From: Candidatus Hestiella acidicharens
GTDB lineage: Archaea; Thermoproteota; Thermoprotei_A; Sulfolobales; Acidilobaceae
NCBI GenBank assembly: GCA_015523575.1
Contig: WAJZ01000059.1
Coordinates: 1 to 10,880 of the forward strand
Direction of reading: 5' to 3'
DNA length: 10,880 nt
How positions within the stretch are numbered: the stretch's first letter is position 1; every line of letters starts with the position of its first letter. A model generated the notes under the pieces. The model ran no database searches. It was not told the DNA's origin and saw nothing but the letters and a program-made list of their open reading frames with translations. The translations under genes were made by a program, and so were the position numbers. Positions 1-5,130 of this stretch are shown in pieces.

Positions 1-27
1 CAACACTATCTTATAACCTGCTTTCAA
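1..27 (-). CDS. 5' end of a leftward gene, cut by the window edge
   Basis: Only nine codons are visible, reading M-K-A-G-Y-K-I-V-L from a TTG at 27-25, so no function can be given. The call rests on signals in front of it. A GGTGAT Shine-Dalgarno-like stretch (complement of 31-36) lies 3 nt before the TTG, and an AT-rich TATA-like stretch (complement of 59-70) lies about 26 bp before a start point near 38. The same GGTGA plus short-spacer arrangement is seen before the ATPase proteolipid gene in this window. The IS200/IS605 element begins only some 70 bp upstream of this start. Confidence 0.5.
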
Positions 28-58
28 TATATCACCTTCCTATGAGTAGATACACTAA

Positions 59-70
59 GAATATATTATG
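59..70 (-). promoter_or_regulatory. TATA box for the leftward gene at 1-27
   Basis: On the minus strand this reads CATAATATATTC. It predicts a transcript start near 38, just before the GGTGAT ribosome-binding site and the TTG start. This is inferred from archaeal promoter spacing. Confidence 0.35.
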
Positions 71-104
71 TTATGCTATCCTATTAAATTTTTACAACTG
101 AAAG

Positions 105-124
105 CCCAGCCTTTTAAGGCTGGG
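105..124 (+). repeat. left-end hairpin of the IS200/IS605 element
   Basis: A perfect 20-bp palindrome, CCCAGCC-TTTTAA-GGCTGGG. TnpA of this family recognises a subterminal hairpin in single-stranded DNA at the left end, and the position some 10 nt inside the presumed border fits. It could also fold in read-through transcripts and shield tnpA. Confidence 0.7.
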
Positions 125-176
125 ATGAGTAAATTTTATGAGTTGTGAATGCTTTAGTGTATTCTAGGGAGTAGGC

Positions 177-608
177 GTGGGGGACAACTCTCAGGCATGG
201 AAAATGCTTAGAAACACTAGGCATGCAAAGTATTGGTGTGCCTATCATTTTGCCTGGGTTCCTAAATACCGTAGGGATATTCTTGTTGGCGAGGTTGCTA
301 AATATACTAGAGAGGTATTGAAGGGTATAGCTGAAGAACTTGGATGTGAAGTATTGGCATTAGAGGTTATGCCAGACCATGTTCATATTTTTCTTCTTTG
401 TCCCCCACGCCTAGCCCCCTCCTATATAGCGAACTACCTTAAGGGCAAGAGTGCCAGAAAAATACTGCAGAGGTTTTCGCACATCAAGACAAGAGCTAAG
501 TATGGTAAGTTATGGAATAGAAGCTACTTTGTTGCTACAGCAGGCAACGTAACAGAGGATGTTGTTAAGAAATACGTTGAAGAGCAATGGAAAGGAGTAT
601 GGTATTAG
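177..608 (+). CDS. tnpA: IS200/IS605 HUH-type transposase TnpA
   Basis: A 143-aa single-strand transposase that would excise and insert the element as circular single-stranded DNA. The HUH metal-binding pair is HVH at residues 68-70 (context MPDHVHIFL). The nucleophilic tyrosine is Y133 in VVKKYVEEQ, after the typical LWNRSYFVATAGNVTED stretch. Length is normal for the family (about 130-155 aa). The GTG start is supported by GGGAG at 167-171 with a 5-nt spacer, and a TATA-like TTTTATG lies near 134-140. The last residues, G-V-W-Y, run into DNA that encodes tnpB in another frame, so the original C-terminus has been replaced by a few residues at the tnpB deletion junction. The catalytic residues are upstream of this change and intact. 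Confidence 0.9.
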   Translation: MGDNSQAWKMLRNTRHAKYWCAYHFAWVPKYRRDILVGEVAKYTREVLKGIAEELGCEVLALEVMPDHVHIFLLCPPRLAPSYIANYLKGKSARKILQRFSHIKTRAKYGKLWNRSYFVATAGNVTEDVVKKYVEEQWKGVWY

Positions 609-897
609 CGTTATTTTTGCAGATGAAGCATACACATCATCACGCTGTCCATTTCATGGCAATAAATGTGGGAAGAGAATAACTAGGGGATTATTCAAGT
701 GCACAGCTACGAACAAAGTATTCAACGCTGATATTGTAGGTGCATATAACATTCTAGTTAAGGGAATAACCATAACCCCGAGCCCCCGAGAGGGGATAGG
801 GGTAATGGGTCGGAGGCCCGACCTGAGGCTGAACCCTAAAGGGGATTTAGCCCCAAACCTCCCCGCCCTAGCAATACCAAGAACCATTGCCCTTTAG
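590..897 (+). pseudogene. tnpB: 3' fragment of tnpB (RuvC III and zinc ribbon only)
   Basis: From about 590 the frame reads KEYGISVIFADEAYTSS, then a zinc-ribbon-like segment (CPFH, CG, FKC), then FNADIVGAYNILVKG, whose Asp is the third RuvC catalytic residue, and it ends at TAG 895-897. This is the C-terminal quarter of an IS605/IS1341-type TnpB (about 400 aa when complete). The N-terminal recognition part and the RuvC I and II motifs are missing, so no working RNA-guided nuclease can be made. The open frame reaches upstream to 559, but that part is tnpA read out of frame. The deletion join lies close to 585-600, where tnpA and tnpB overlap. Confidence 0.85.
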
Positions 898-914
898 GGC
901 GGGGAGGAGGTCAG
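776..914 (+). ncRNA. omega-RNA (reRNA)-like right end of the IS element
   Basis: The tnpB 3' end overlaps a chain of GC-rich hairpins. They are CCCC/GGGG around 784-795, GGTCGG/CCGACC at 808-813 and 818-823, and a perfect 13-bp stem at 858-870 with 895-907, closed just before the TCAG border. In TnpB elements this segment is the scaffold of the guide RNA, with the guide lying past the right end (here from 915). It is also the right-end structure bound by TnpA. The folding is seen in the sequence; the RNA identity is inferred from the family. No TnpB remains in cis, so any RNA role would need a TnpB from elsewhere. Confidence 0.45.
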
Positions 915-974
915 CAAGTATAAATAATCCTTATATAACAATTTTATAAAAATATTTTTAATTAAATAATAAAA

Positions 975-982
975 CTTTTATA
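975..982 (+). promoter_or_regulatory. TATA box of the CBS gene
   Basis: CTTTTATA centred about 29 bp before the GTG at 1008, which predicts a start near 1005 and a leaderless or nearly leaderless mRNA. Confidence 0.5.
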
Positions 983-1007
983 CCCTGGATGAAGAAGTAA
1001 TATAGCG

Positions 1008-1418
1008 GTGTCTATCGTGTCAAGTACATTGAAATTAAAAGCTTCGGACATCATGAAAAAAGCTGTTTCGGCAATGCCCAACATAAAAATAAAAGATGCC
1101 GCAAAGCTGATGGATGAAAACAGCATAGGTTGCGTGGTAGTTACATCACCGGAGGATAAAGTTATTGGAATATTTACAGAAAGAGATCTGACAAGGATTG
1201 TTGCAAATGATATACCTCTGGATAAAAGCTTAGGGGATGTTATGACAAAAAATCCTTGGACAGCAAAGGAAAGCGATAGTATAAGTAAAGTCGTGACCCT
1301 AATGTATGAAAAAGGGATAAGACATCTACCAGTGGTTGATTCTGAAGGAAGGTTAAAAGGTCTAATCTTGGTAAGAGACCTTACTGGGATACTAACAAGG
1401 CTAACATCTTATGAATGA
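1008..1418 (+). CDS. CBS domain-pair protein
   Basis: A 136-aa protein made of two CBS motifs, about residues 14-70 (ASDIMKKAVSAMPN to GIFTERDLTRIV) and 77-133 (VMTKNPWTAKESD to GLILVRDLTGIL). The repeated G-hydrophobic-TERDL and GLILVRDL ends are typical. CBS pairs (Bateman modules) bind adenine nucleotides, S-adenosylmethionine or similar ligands and act as sensors. There is no catalytic or DNA-binding domain attached, so the partner is unknown. Archaea have many such stand-alone proteins. The GTG start agrees with a TATA box at 975-982. The gene stands alone: a 195-bp gap follows it, with a T-rich run soon after the stop. It lies just downstream of the IS element's right end, so that insertion sits close to its promoter. 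Confidence 0.85.
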   Translation: MSIVSSTLKLKASDIMKKAVSAMPNIKIKDAAKLMDENSIGCVVVTSPEDKVIGIFTERDLTRIVANDIPLDKSLGDVMTKNPWTAKESDSISKVVTLMYEKGIRHLPVVDSEGRLKGLILVRDLTGILTRLTSYE

Positions 1419-1433
1419 TTGGATCTACCAAAA

Positions 1434-1447
1434 GTTTATTTTTGTTT
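1434..1447 (+). terminator. T-rich terminator after the CBS gene
   Basis: TTTATTTTTGTTTT begins 16 bp after the stop codon. Runs of T like this are the usual archaeal intrinsic termination signal. Confidence 0.4.
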
Positions 1448-1582
1448 TGCAAGAGATTTTTCTCAGAGCTTCAACCTTGGCTTTTCTTTAAAGGTAGCGC
1501 TAAACCCTCAAAGGTTTATTAAAAAGGATGAATGCCCTAGGTCTTATAGTAGCAAAGTCCTAGAAGAAAGAGTTATATGTCC

Positions 1583-1590
1583 TTTATAAT
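1583..1590 (+). promoter_or_regulatory. TATA box of the zinc-finger gene
   Basis: TTTATAAT centred 27 bp before the TTG at 1614 predicts a leaderless mRNA starting at about 1613. A second AT-rich stretch at 1596-1604 is too close to the start to be its TATA box. Confidence 0.45.
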
Positions 1591-1613
1591 AATTCTTATA
1601 TAAGGGTATAGAA

Positions 1614-1859
1614 TTGCTTGATGATGATAATAAAAGCCTTTTTGAGGATCTTATAGAAGTCGAGGTAAGCTTCAAGGGATCTAGGATAATAGCATATAAG
1701 GCTAAAAATTCCGGAGGTTATGTATGTCCAATTTGTAAGAGCGCTCTCTTTTTCAGCGAATCTGATCTATTAAATCACATAGTTTCTCATGCAAAGGGAT
1801 ACATAGAAAGGAGAAGGGATGCACCAACAAGGCAATTCAGAAGGAAAACCAAGCACTAG
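1614..1859 (+). CDS. small C2H2 zinc-finger protein
   Basis: An 81-aa protein with one C2H2 finger: C38 and C41 (VCPICKS), H55 and H59 (LLNHIVSHA), spacing C-x2-C-x13-H-x3-H. An acidic N-terminal region of about 20 residues precedes the finger, and a strongly basic tail (ERRRDAPTRQFRRKTKH) follows it. Small single-finger proteins of this kind are known in crenarchaea. The basic tail suggests nucleic-acid binding, but no target can be read from the sequence. The TTG start is chosen because it lies 27 bp from a TATA box and gives a leaderless mRNA; there is no in-frame alternative with a ribosome-binding site. It ends about 85 bp before the structured RNA region. A functional link between the two is possible but is only inferred from position. 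Confidence 0.75.
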   Translation: MLDDDNKSLFEDLIEVEVSFKGSRIIAYKAKNSGGYVCPICKSALFFSESDLLNHIVSHAKGYIERRRDAPTRQFRRKTKH

Positions 1860-1912
1860 CGTTTGAATAGTTTTTGGCTGGGCTGAATACATTTTAACGT
1901 TCCGAGGAAGAG

Positions 1913-1920
1913 TTTATACA
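1913..1920 (+). promoter_or_regulatory. TATA box of the structured RNA gene
   Basis: TTTATACA centred about 26 bp before G1944, which is two bases ahead of the first hairpin stem at 1946. This agreement is the main reason to treat the following region as transcribed. Confidence 0.45.
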
Positions 1921-1942
1921 TATTGATAGTTAAGTTATTGTT

Positions 1943-2236
1943 TGAGGAGCAATGAGAACAATGCTCCAAGCCCCCGCAGGGCATGACTTAGATGGAAGCC
2001 TTATGCCATTGGCTTCAACAGCCACCCATGACCTCATAACCATCAAGAGGGGGTTATGGACAGGTGGAACTCTTTAGGTGCTACCATAAACCTATATAAA
2101 ATGAATGACCACCTAGGGGAAATGGAACTAGCAAGAATTTATTGAGTAAAGTTTTCTATAGGCTTTTTGGAGATGACCTATAGAGCGCATCTCCTAGATG
2201 CTAGAATTCTTGCTCCCCGAAGGGTGCCCATGACTT
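1943..2236 (+). ncRNA. candidate structured RNA of unknown family
   Basis: No ORF of note lies here, but stem after stem can be drawn. They are: 1946-1951 with 1962-1967; 1970-1973 with 1979-1982; 1995-2000 with 2011-2016; 2035-2041 with 2052-2058 inside 2022-2026 with 2063-2067; 2075-2079 with 2090-2094; and 2130-2139 with 2205-2214 (10 bp). The last encloses two interlocked 7-bp stems (2156-2162 with 2177-2183, 2169-2175 with 2188-2194), a possible H-type pseudoknot. A TATA box sits 26 bp ahead of the first stem. The 5' GGAGCAA (1946-1952) can also pair with TTGCTCC (2210-2216), closing the molecule. I looked for RNase P RNA conserved regions, the SRP helix 8 motif and C/D or H/ACA boxes, and did not find them. 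A degenerate mobile element is the main alternative. The 3' end is a guess; no clear T-run follows. Confidence 0.5.
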
Positions 2237-2364
2237 CCATATAGTTTATAATCACAATAATACCAAGGGAAAATGTAACACATCTTGGCTGAACCTATAA
2301 TGGCCTATAATAAGATTGGAAATGGTTGCTAATAGTAGCTGGTACAAATATATTACTAGCGAAA
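2237..2364. other. non-coding spacer
   Basis: This is the rest of the 505-bp gap between the zinc-finger and methyltransferase genes. It holds a small hairpin (CCAAG at 2263-2267 with CTTGG at 2284-2288) and a repeated CCTATAAT (two copies between 2294 and 2311). I see no gene in it. It could contain the 3' part of the structured RNA. Confidence 0.3.
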
Positions 2365-3093
2365 CTAAAGAGGATTCATTGCATATAAGATTCCTACTAA
2401 TATAGGTAATTTTTTGAAAACTGCATTTCTAAAATATTTTTTTGTTACGACCAGTAGCTCTTTCGGAGTTAACATTTTATTTAATGTCCTGTATAAGTAA
2501 TTAAAATTAAAGGAGTCAAGACCACACCCAGCAAGCAAGCCAGATATTATAGAGAAAATATTAAATTGGAAAAGCGCCATAATCTTCTCTAGTGTATTTT
2601 CTGGCTTGTAGAGATCTAATATTATGAGCTTACCATCAGGTCTTAGTATCCTAGAAAACTCTTTGATTGCATCTTCATAGAACCTGGCATCCCTGAATGA
2701 AAACATCGCTATAATAGAGTCTGCGGAGTTTTCCTTCATTGGTATGCATTCAAACATGCCGTTAACTAGGTTCAGGTTTTCCATGGAATCCTTTGCTGCT
2801 TCTAGCATGGCAAAAGAAGGATCTAAAGCAACAATGAGAGAATCACTATTAACCTGTTTTATATACCATGTTGAGGTACCAGGTCCGCTACCAGCATCTA
2901 CTATTACCTTTGATCCGACTGCTAGGCTTGAAGCAATAATCCTTAGTTTTTTTAAGGTATAGAAGCTCATTATGTTATTTGCTTTTTCATAGCATCCTCT
3001 TTGTGAATACCTTTCTATTTCATTAACCAAATCCTTCCAAAACTCTTCATCTAAGCCAAGCCCAGCCTTCTTCATATCCATCATCACTATCAT
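2365..3093 (-). CDS. UbiE/MenG-like SAM-dependent methyltransferase
   Basis: A 242-aa class I methyltransferase. SAM-binding motif I is VIVDAGSGPGTSTW (residues 63-76), and the acidic end of the second strand is ALDPS (89-93). The stretch from FSFRDARFYEDAIKEF to ILRPDGKLIILDLYKPEN (131-166) matches the UbiE/COQ5/MenG signature of quinone-ring C-methyltransferases. Length is near the family norm. The N-terminal 45 residues and the C-terminal part diverge, so the substrate is not certain; menaquinone-like or other isoprenoid quinones are the likely targets. The gene is divergent from a polyprenyl diphosphate synthase, which would supply a quinone side chain, and this supports the quinone reading. 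Start: ATG at 3093, with a TATA box (3126-3140) predicting a short leader. In-frame ATGs at codons 4, 5 and 7 are possible alternatives. Confidence 0.75.
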   Translation of the reverse strand: MIVMMDMKKAGLGLDEEFWKDLVNEIERYSQRGCYEKANNIMSFYTLKKLRIIASSLAVGSKVIVDAGSGPGTSTWYIKQVNSDSLIVALDPSFAMLEAAKDSMENLNLVNGMFECIPMKENSADSIIAMFSFRDARFYEDAIKEFSRILRPDGKLIILDLYKPENTLEKIMALFQFNIFSIISGLLAGCGLDSFNFNYLYRTLNKMLTPKELLVVTKKYFRNAVFKKLPILVGILYAMNPL

Positions 3094-3125
3094 TAATTAG
3101 CATTGACCCTGTGAATGGTTGGTCT

Positions 3126-3148
3126 CTAAATATTTAAATGTCGGCCGA
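3126..3148 (-). promoter_or_regulatory. promoter of the methyltransferase gene with adjoining GC palindrome
   Basis: On the minus strand TCGGCCGA (complement of 3141-3148) is followed at once by CATTTAAATATTTAG (3140-3126). The AT stretch is a good TATA box, giving a start near 3104-3109. The 8-bp GC palindrome occupies the BRE/upstream position and could be an operator. It stands out in AT-rich DNA, but a palindrome this short may be chance. Confidence 0.4.
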
Positions 3149-3333
3149 TTTGTTTTTGATACTCCCTCTAGCCTTTACTAGAAATGCAGTATTAGGCAAT
3201 GGATAAAAAAGGCTATTTTATCTGATAGACTAATAGTTCTCTTAGTAAAACGTAGTGTATGGTGGAATTTATAGTAGCTATAAGCTGAGAAAATACGGTA
3301 ATATTGAATGTATATTAATAAACTCCAAAAGTA

Positions 3334-3341
3334 AAAATATA
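3334..3341 (+). promoter_or_regulatory. TATA-like box of the prenyl synthase gene
   Basis: AAAAATAT sits about 23 bp before the GTG at 3361; a second candidate, TATATTAATAAA, lies at 3311-3322. AGGTG at 3349-3353 is a plausible ribosome-binding site 7 nt before the start. That would need the upstream TATA box, because the nearer one gives a leaderless mRNA. Confidence 0.3.
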
Positions 3342-3360
3342 CGGGGTTAGGTGCAACGGC

Positions 3361-4275
3361 GTGAGCGAAGAGAAAGCAATGCAAGACGTTGATACTATGA
3401 TCATAGAAAGATGGGAGAGGGTAAGAGAATACCTTGAACCAAAGCTAGAAGACACCACAAGATCGATCGAAGACTTAGGGATTGAGAGCATCCCCTACTA
3501 CTTGGCAAAAGGAGGAAAAATGTTTAGAGGTTTCCTTACAATATTGTTTGCAGAATCCTTAGGAGGTACTATTGAAAAGGCTTCGGATGCTGCCGTTGCT
3601 ATAGAAATCGTTCATGCAGCAAGCTTGGCTATGGATGACATAATAGATAGAGACGTAAAGAGAAGAGGGAAGCTTTCGAGTTGGGTAATCTATGGTGTAG
3701 GAAAAACAGCTCTCACTAGTCTCTTGCTTATTCCTGTTGCGCAAAGGATAATACAAAACTATGGCTTTGAGGCAATAAAATATAGTATAAAGGCATGGGA
3801 GTCAATGGTCAGAGGGGAAATACTAGATGCATATGCCTACCTTAAATTAAAACCCTCTGACTACATAGAAATTATTAAACTGAAAACCGCCTCCCTTTTT
3901 AGCCTTTCGACGGTTTTAGGGGCGATTGCAGCAAAAAACAAGGTAGTTATAAATAACGCGGAAACTTATGGGAATAAGTTAGGGATAGCTTATCAAATAG
4001 CTGATGACATAAGTGACTACTATTCGTATTTAAAGGGAGAAAAAGAAAAGCTAGACCCAGGAGAAATATTGTTCGAGAAATGGGTAACGGCAAACAACCA
4101 TGATGAAAATGAAGGTGATATAATAAGGAAGGGTATCAAAACTTTGAGCGCAATAGTTGATCATACTTCTAGTGTGGTGAATTGCTTCCCTAACAACGTG
4201 GAGAGAAGCATGCTAAGCAGAATTCCCCATTTTATGGTATCAAAAATGCTCGAAAGCGTTGGTTTAAAGTTTTAG
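3361..4275 (+). CDS. polyprenyl (trans-isoprenyl) diphosphate synthase
   Basis: A 304-aa all-alpha prenyltransferase that condenses isopentenyl diphosphate with allylic diphosphates. The first Asp-rich motif is DDIID (92-96), followed by the RRG at 101-103. The second is DDISD (215-219) in YQIADDISDY. KTASLF (175-180) is the conserved Lys-Thr motif before the second half. Product length (geranylgeranyl for membrane lipids or longer for quinones) cannot be read safely. The usual GGKRLRP motif near the N-terminus appears as GGKMFRG (51-57), a change at a diphosphate-binding site, and the protein is a little shorter than the usual 320-330 aa. The gene is divergent from a MenG-like methyltransferase and followed after 8 bp by pcm, probably in one mRNA. 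A leaderless GTG start or AGGTG at 3349-3353 both fit. Confidence 0.85.
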   Translation: MSEEKAMQDVDTMIIERWERVREYLEPKLEDTTRSIEDLGIESIPYYLAKGGKMFRGFLTILFAESLGGTIEKASDAAVAIEIVHAASLAMDDIIDRDVKRRGKLSSWVIYGVGKTALTSLLLIPVAQRIIQNYGFEAIKYSIKAWESMVRGEILDAYAYLKLKPSDYIEIIKLKTASLFSLSTVLGAIAAKNKVVINNAETYGNKLGIAYQIADDISDYYSYLKGEKEKLDPGEILFEKWVTANNHDENEGDIIRKGIKTLSAIVDHTSSVVNCFPNNVERSMLSRIPHFMVSKMLESVGLKF

Positions 4276-4283
4276 GGAGCTAA

Positions 4284-4970
4284 TTGCTTGGAAGTTATCA
4301 GTGGTGGGGATTTTTGAGAGGTTCTCTGCAGAAGAGACTAGTAGAAAAATTAAAAAATGAAGGCTATATAAGATCAGAGAGGATAGAAAGGGCTATGCTT
4401 GAGATAGACAGGTCTATCTTTGTCCCAGAAAAATATTTACACAAAGCATATGACGATATACCCCTACCTGTAGGATATGGACAGACCATTAGTGCGCCAA
4501 GCATTGTGGCATACATGACGGAGCTGCTTCAACCTGCTGAGGGATCGAGAGTATTGGAAGTGGGAACCGGTTCTGGGTATCAGACAGCGATAATTGCATA
4601 CCTTGTAAAGGAACAGGGGCACGTATGGTCTATAGAAAGGGTTAGAGAGCTCTCAGATATGGCTAGGGAGAAACTAAAGGAGGTTAATCTGCTGCAATAC
4701 GTAACCCTAATAGTTGGCGATGGTTCTATAGGCTATAAAGAAGGCCAGCCATATGATAGGATTATCATCACGGCTGCATGTCCTAAAATACCAAGCTTTG
4801 TCAAAGAGCAGCTAAAAGAAGGCGGGATAGCGGTATTGCCTGTTGGAGGTAAATATGAGCAGAGGCTCGCAATAGTCCATAAGCAACGTGATCATGAATT
4901 AAATATAAAATATGACATATCAGTTCTGTTTGTACCCTTGGTAGGCGTTGAGGGTTTTGAAGTCAACTAA
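4284..4970 (+). CDS. pcm: protein-L-isoaspartate O-methyltransferase
   Basis: A 228-aa enzyme that methylates isoaspartyl residues in damaged proteins using SAM, a common repair function in thermophiles. The family signatures are clear: FVPEKYLHKAYDDIPLPVGYGQTISAPS (about 46-73) for substrate binding, then motif I VLEVGTGSGYQTAI (90-103), then SIERVREL, IVGDGS and DRIIITAACPKIP. Length is normal. The TTG start at 4284 follows GGGAG (4275-4279) by 4 nt, only 8 bp after the prenyl synthase stop, so the two genes are very likely co-transcribed. An in-frame TTG at 4314 is a less likely start. The pairing with a prenyl synthase gives no obvious pathway link. Confidence 0.93.
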   Translation: MLGSYQWWGFLRGSLQKRLVEKLKNEGYIRSERIERAMLEIDRSIFVPEKYLHKAYDDIPLPVGYGQTISAPSIVAYMTELLQPAEGSRVLEVGTGSGYQTAIIAYLVKEQGHVWSIERVRELSDMAREKLKEVNLLQYVTLIVGDGSIGYKEGQPYDRIIITAACPKIPSFVKEQLKEGGIAVLPVGGKYEQRLAIVHKQRDHELNIKYDISVLFVPLVGVEGFEVN

Positions 4971-5015
4971 GTTATAATGGGATTTATTTCTAACTAACAT
5001 AATTATTCATTAAAT

Positions 5016-5023
5016 ATTTAAAA
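5016..5023 (+). promoter_or_regulatory. TATA box of the C/D box sRNA
   Basis: ATTTAAAA centred 26 bp before position 5046, two bases ahead of the C box at 5048. Confidence 0.45.
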
Positions 5024-5045
5024 CCTGTCTGAAACCATTTTCTTG

Positions 5046-5102
5046 CAATGAAGAGTGTGGTGGACTCGGAAAATAGATGTCGACAAGGAGCCCTCTGAGC
5101 TT
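5046..5102 (+). ncRNA. probable C/D box guide sRNA (2'-O-methylation guide)
   Basis: All four boxes can be placed. C-like ATGAAGA is at 5048-5054 and D'-like CGGA at 5067-5070. C'-like ATGTCGA is at 5077-5083 and a perfect D box CTGA at 5095-5098. The C to D' spacer is 12 nt and the C' to D spacer 11 nt, the near-constant spacing of archaeal guides; the D' to C' linker is 6 nt. A TATA box lies 26 bp ahead and a T-rich tract (CTTTCTTTTTA) follows. Such RNAs bind L7Ae, Nop5 and fibrillarin and direct ribose methylation of rRNA or tRNA. The two guide stretches are 5055-5066 and 5084-5094; the rRNA is not in the window, so targets cannot be assigned. C, C' and D' each differ from consensus, which limits confidence. 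Confidence 0.6.
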
Positions 5103-5110
5103 TCTTTTTA
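5100..5110 (+). terminator. T-rich terminator after the C/D sRNA
   Basis: CTTTCTTTTTA directly follows the D box, where the 3' end of the sRNA is expected. Confidence 0.4.
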
Positions 5111-5130
5111 CTTCTAATCTAAAAATGAGG

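Larger units (their letters stand above)
96..914 (+). mobile_element. IS200/IS605-family element, internally deleted in tnpB
   Basis: The element has the layout of an IS200/IS605 transposon. A left-end hairpin (CCCAGCC at 105-111, GGCTGGG at 118-124) is followed by an intact HUH transposase gene and a remnant of tnpB. It closes with a GC-rich right end ending in GGGGAGGAGGTCAG at 901-914. The family has no terminal inverted repeats and makes no target duplication, so the borders are inferred: left just after TTTAC (91-95), in the usual place of the target tetra/pentanucleotide before the hairpin, and right at TCAG (911-914). About 0.9 kb of a normal tnpB is missing, which leaves an element of roughly 820 bp. 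With tnpA and both ends present it may still be able to move. Exact ends need comparison with an empty site. Confidence 0.8.

Noticed and set aside
559..897. A 112-aa ORF starting inside tnpA
   Set aside because: Its first 10 or so codons are tnpA out of frame, and the rest is the C-terminal end of TnpB. It is a tnpB remnant, not a separate gene.
1534..1567. A 10-codon ORF (MNALGLIVAKS) before the zinc-finger gene
   Set aside because: It is very short and has no signals beyond a possible upstream AT stretch. A chance ORF is more likely than a leader peptide.
1934..2240. RNase P RNA or SRP RNA
   Set aside because: Size and promoter would suit, but the universally conserved P RNA regions and the SRP helix 8 core (AGCAG opposite CGGAA) are not present.
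3178..3384. Minus-strand 68-aa ORF between the methyltransferase and prenyl synthase genes
   Set aside because: It has skewed Phe/Tyr/His-rich composition, overlaps the start of the prenyl synthase and has no start signals. It is a shadow over AT-rich promoter DNA.
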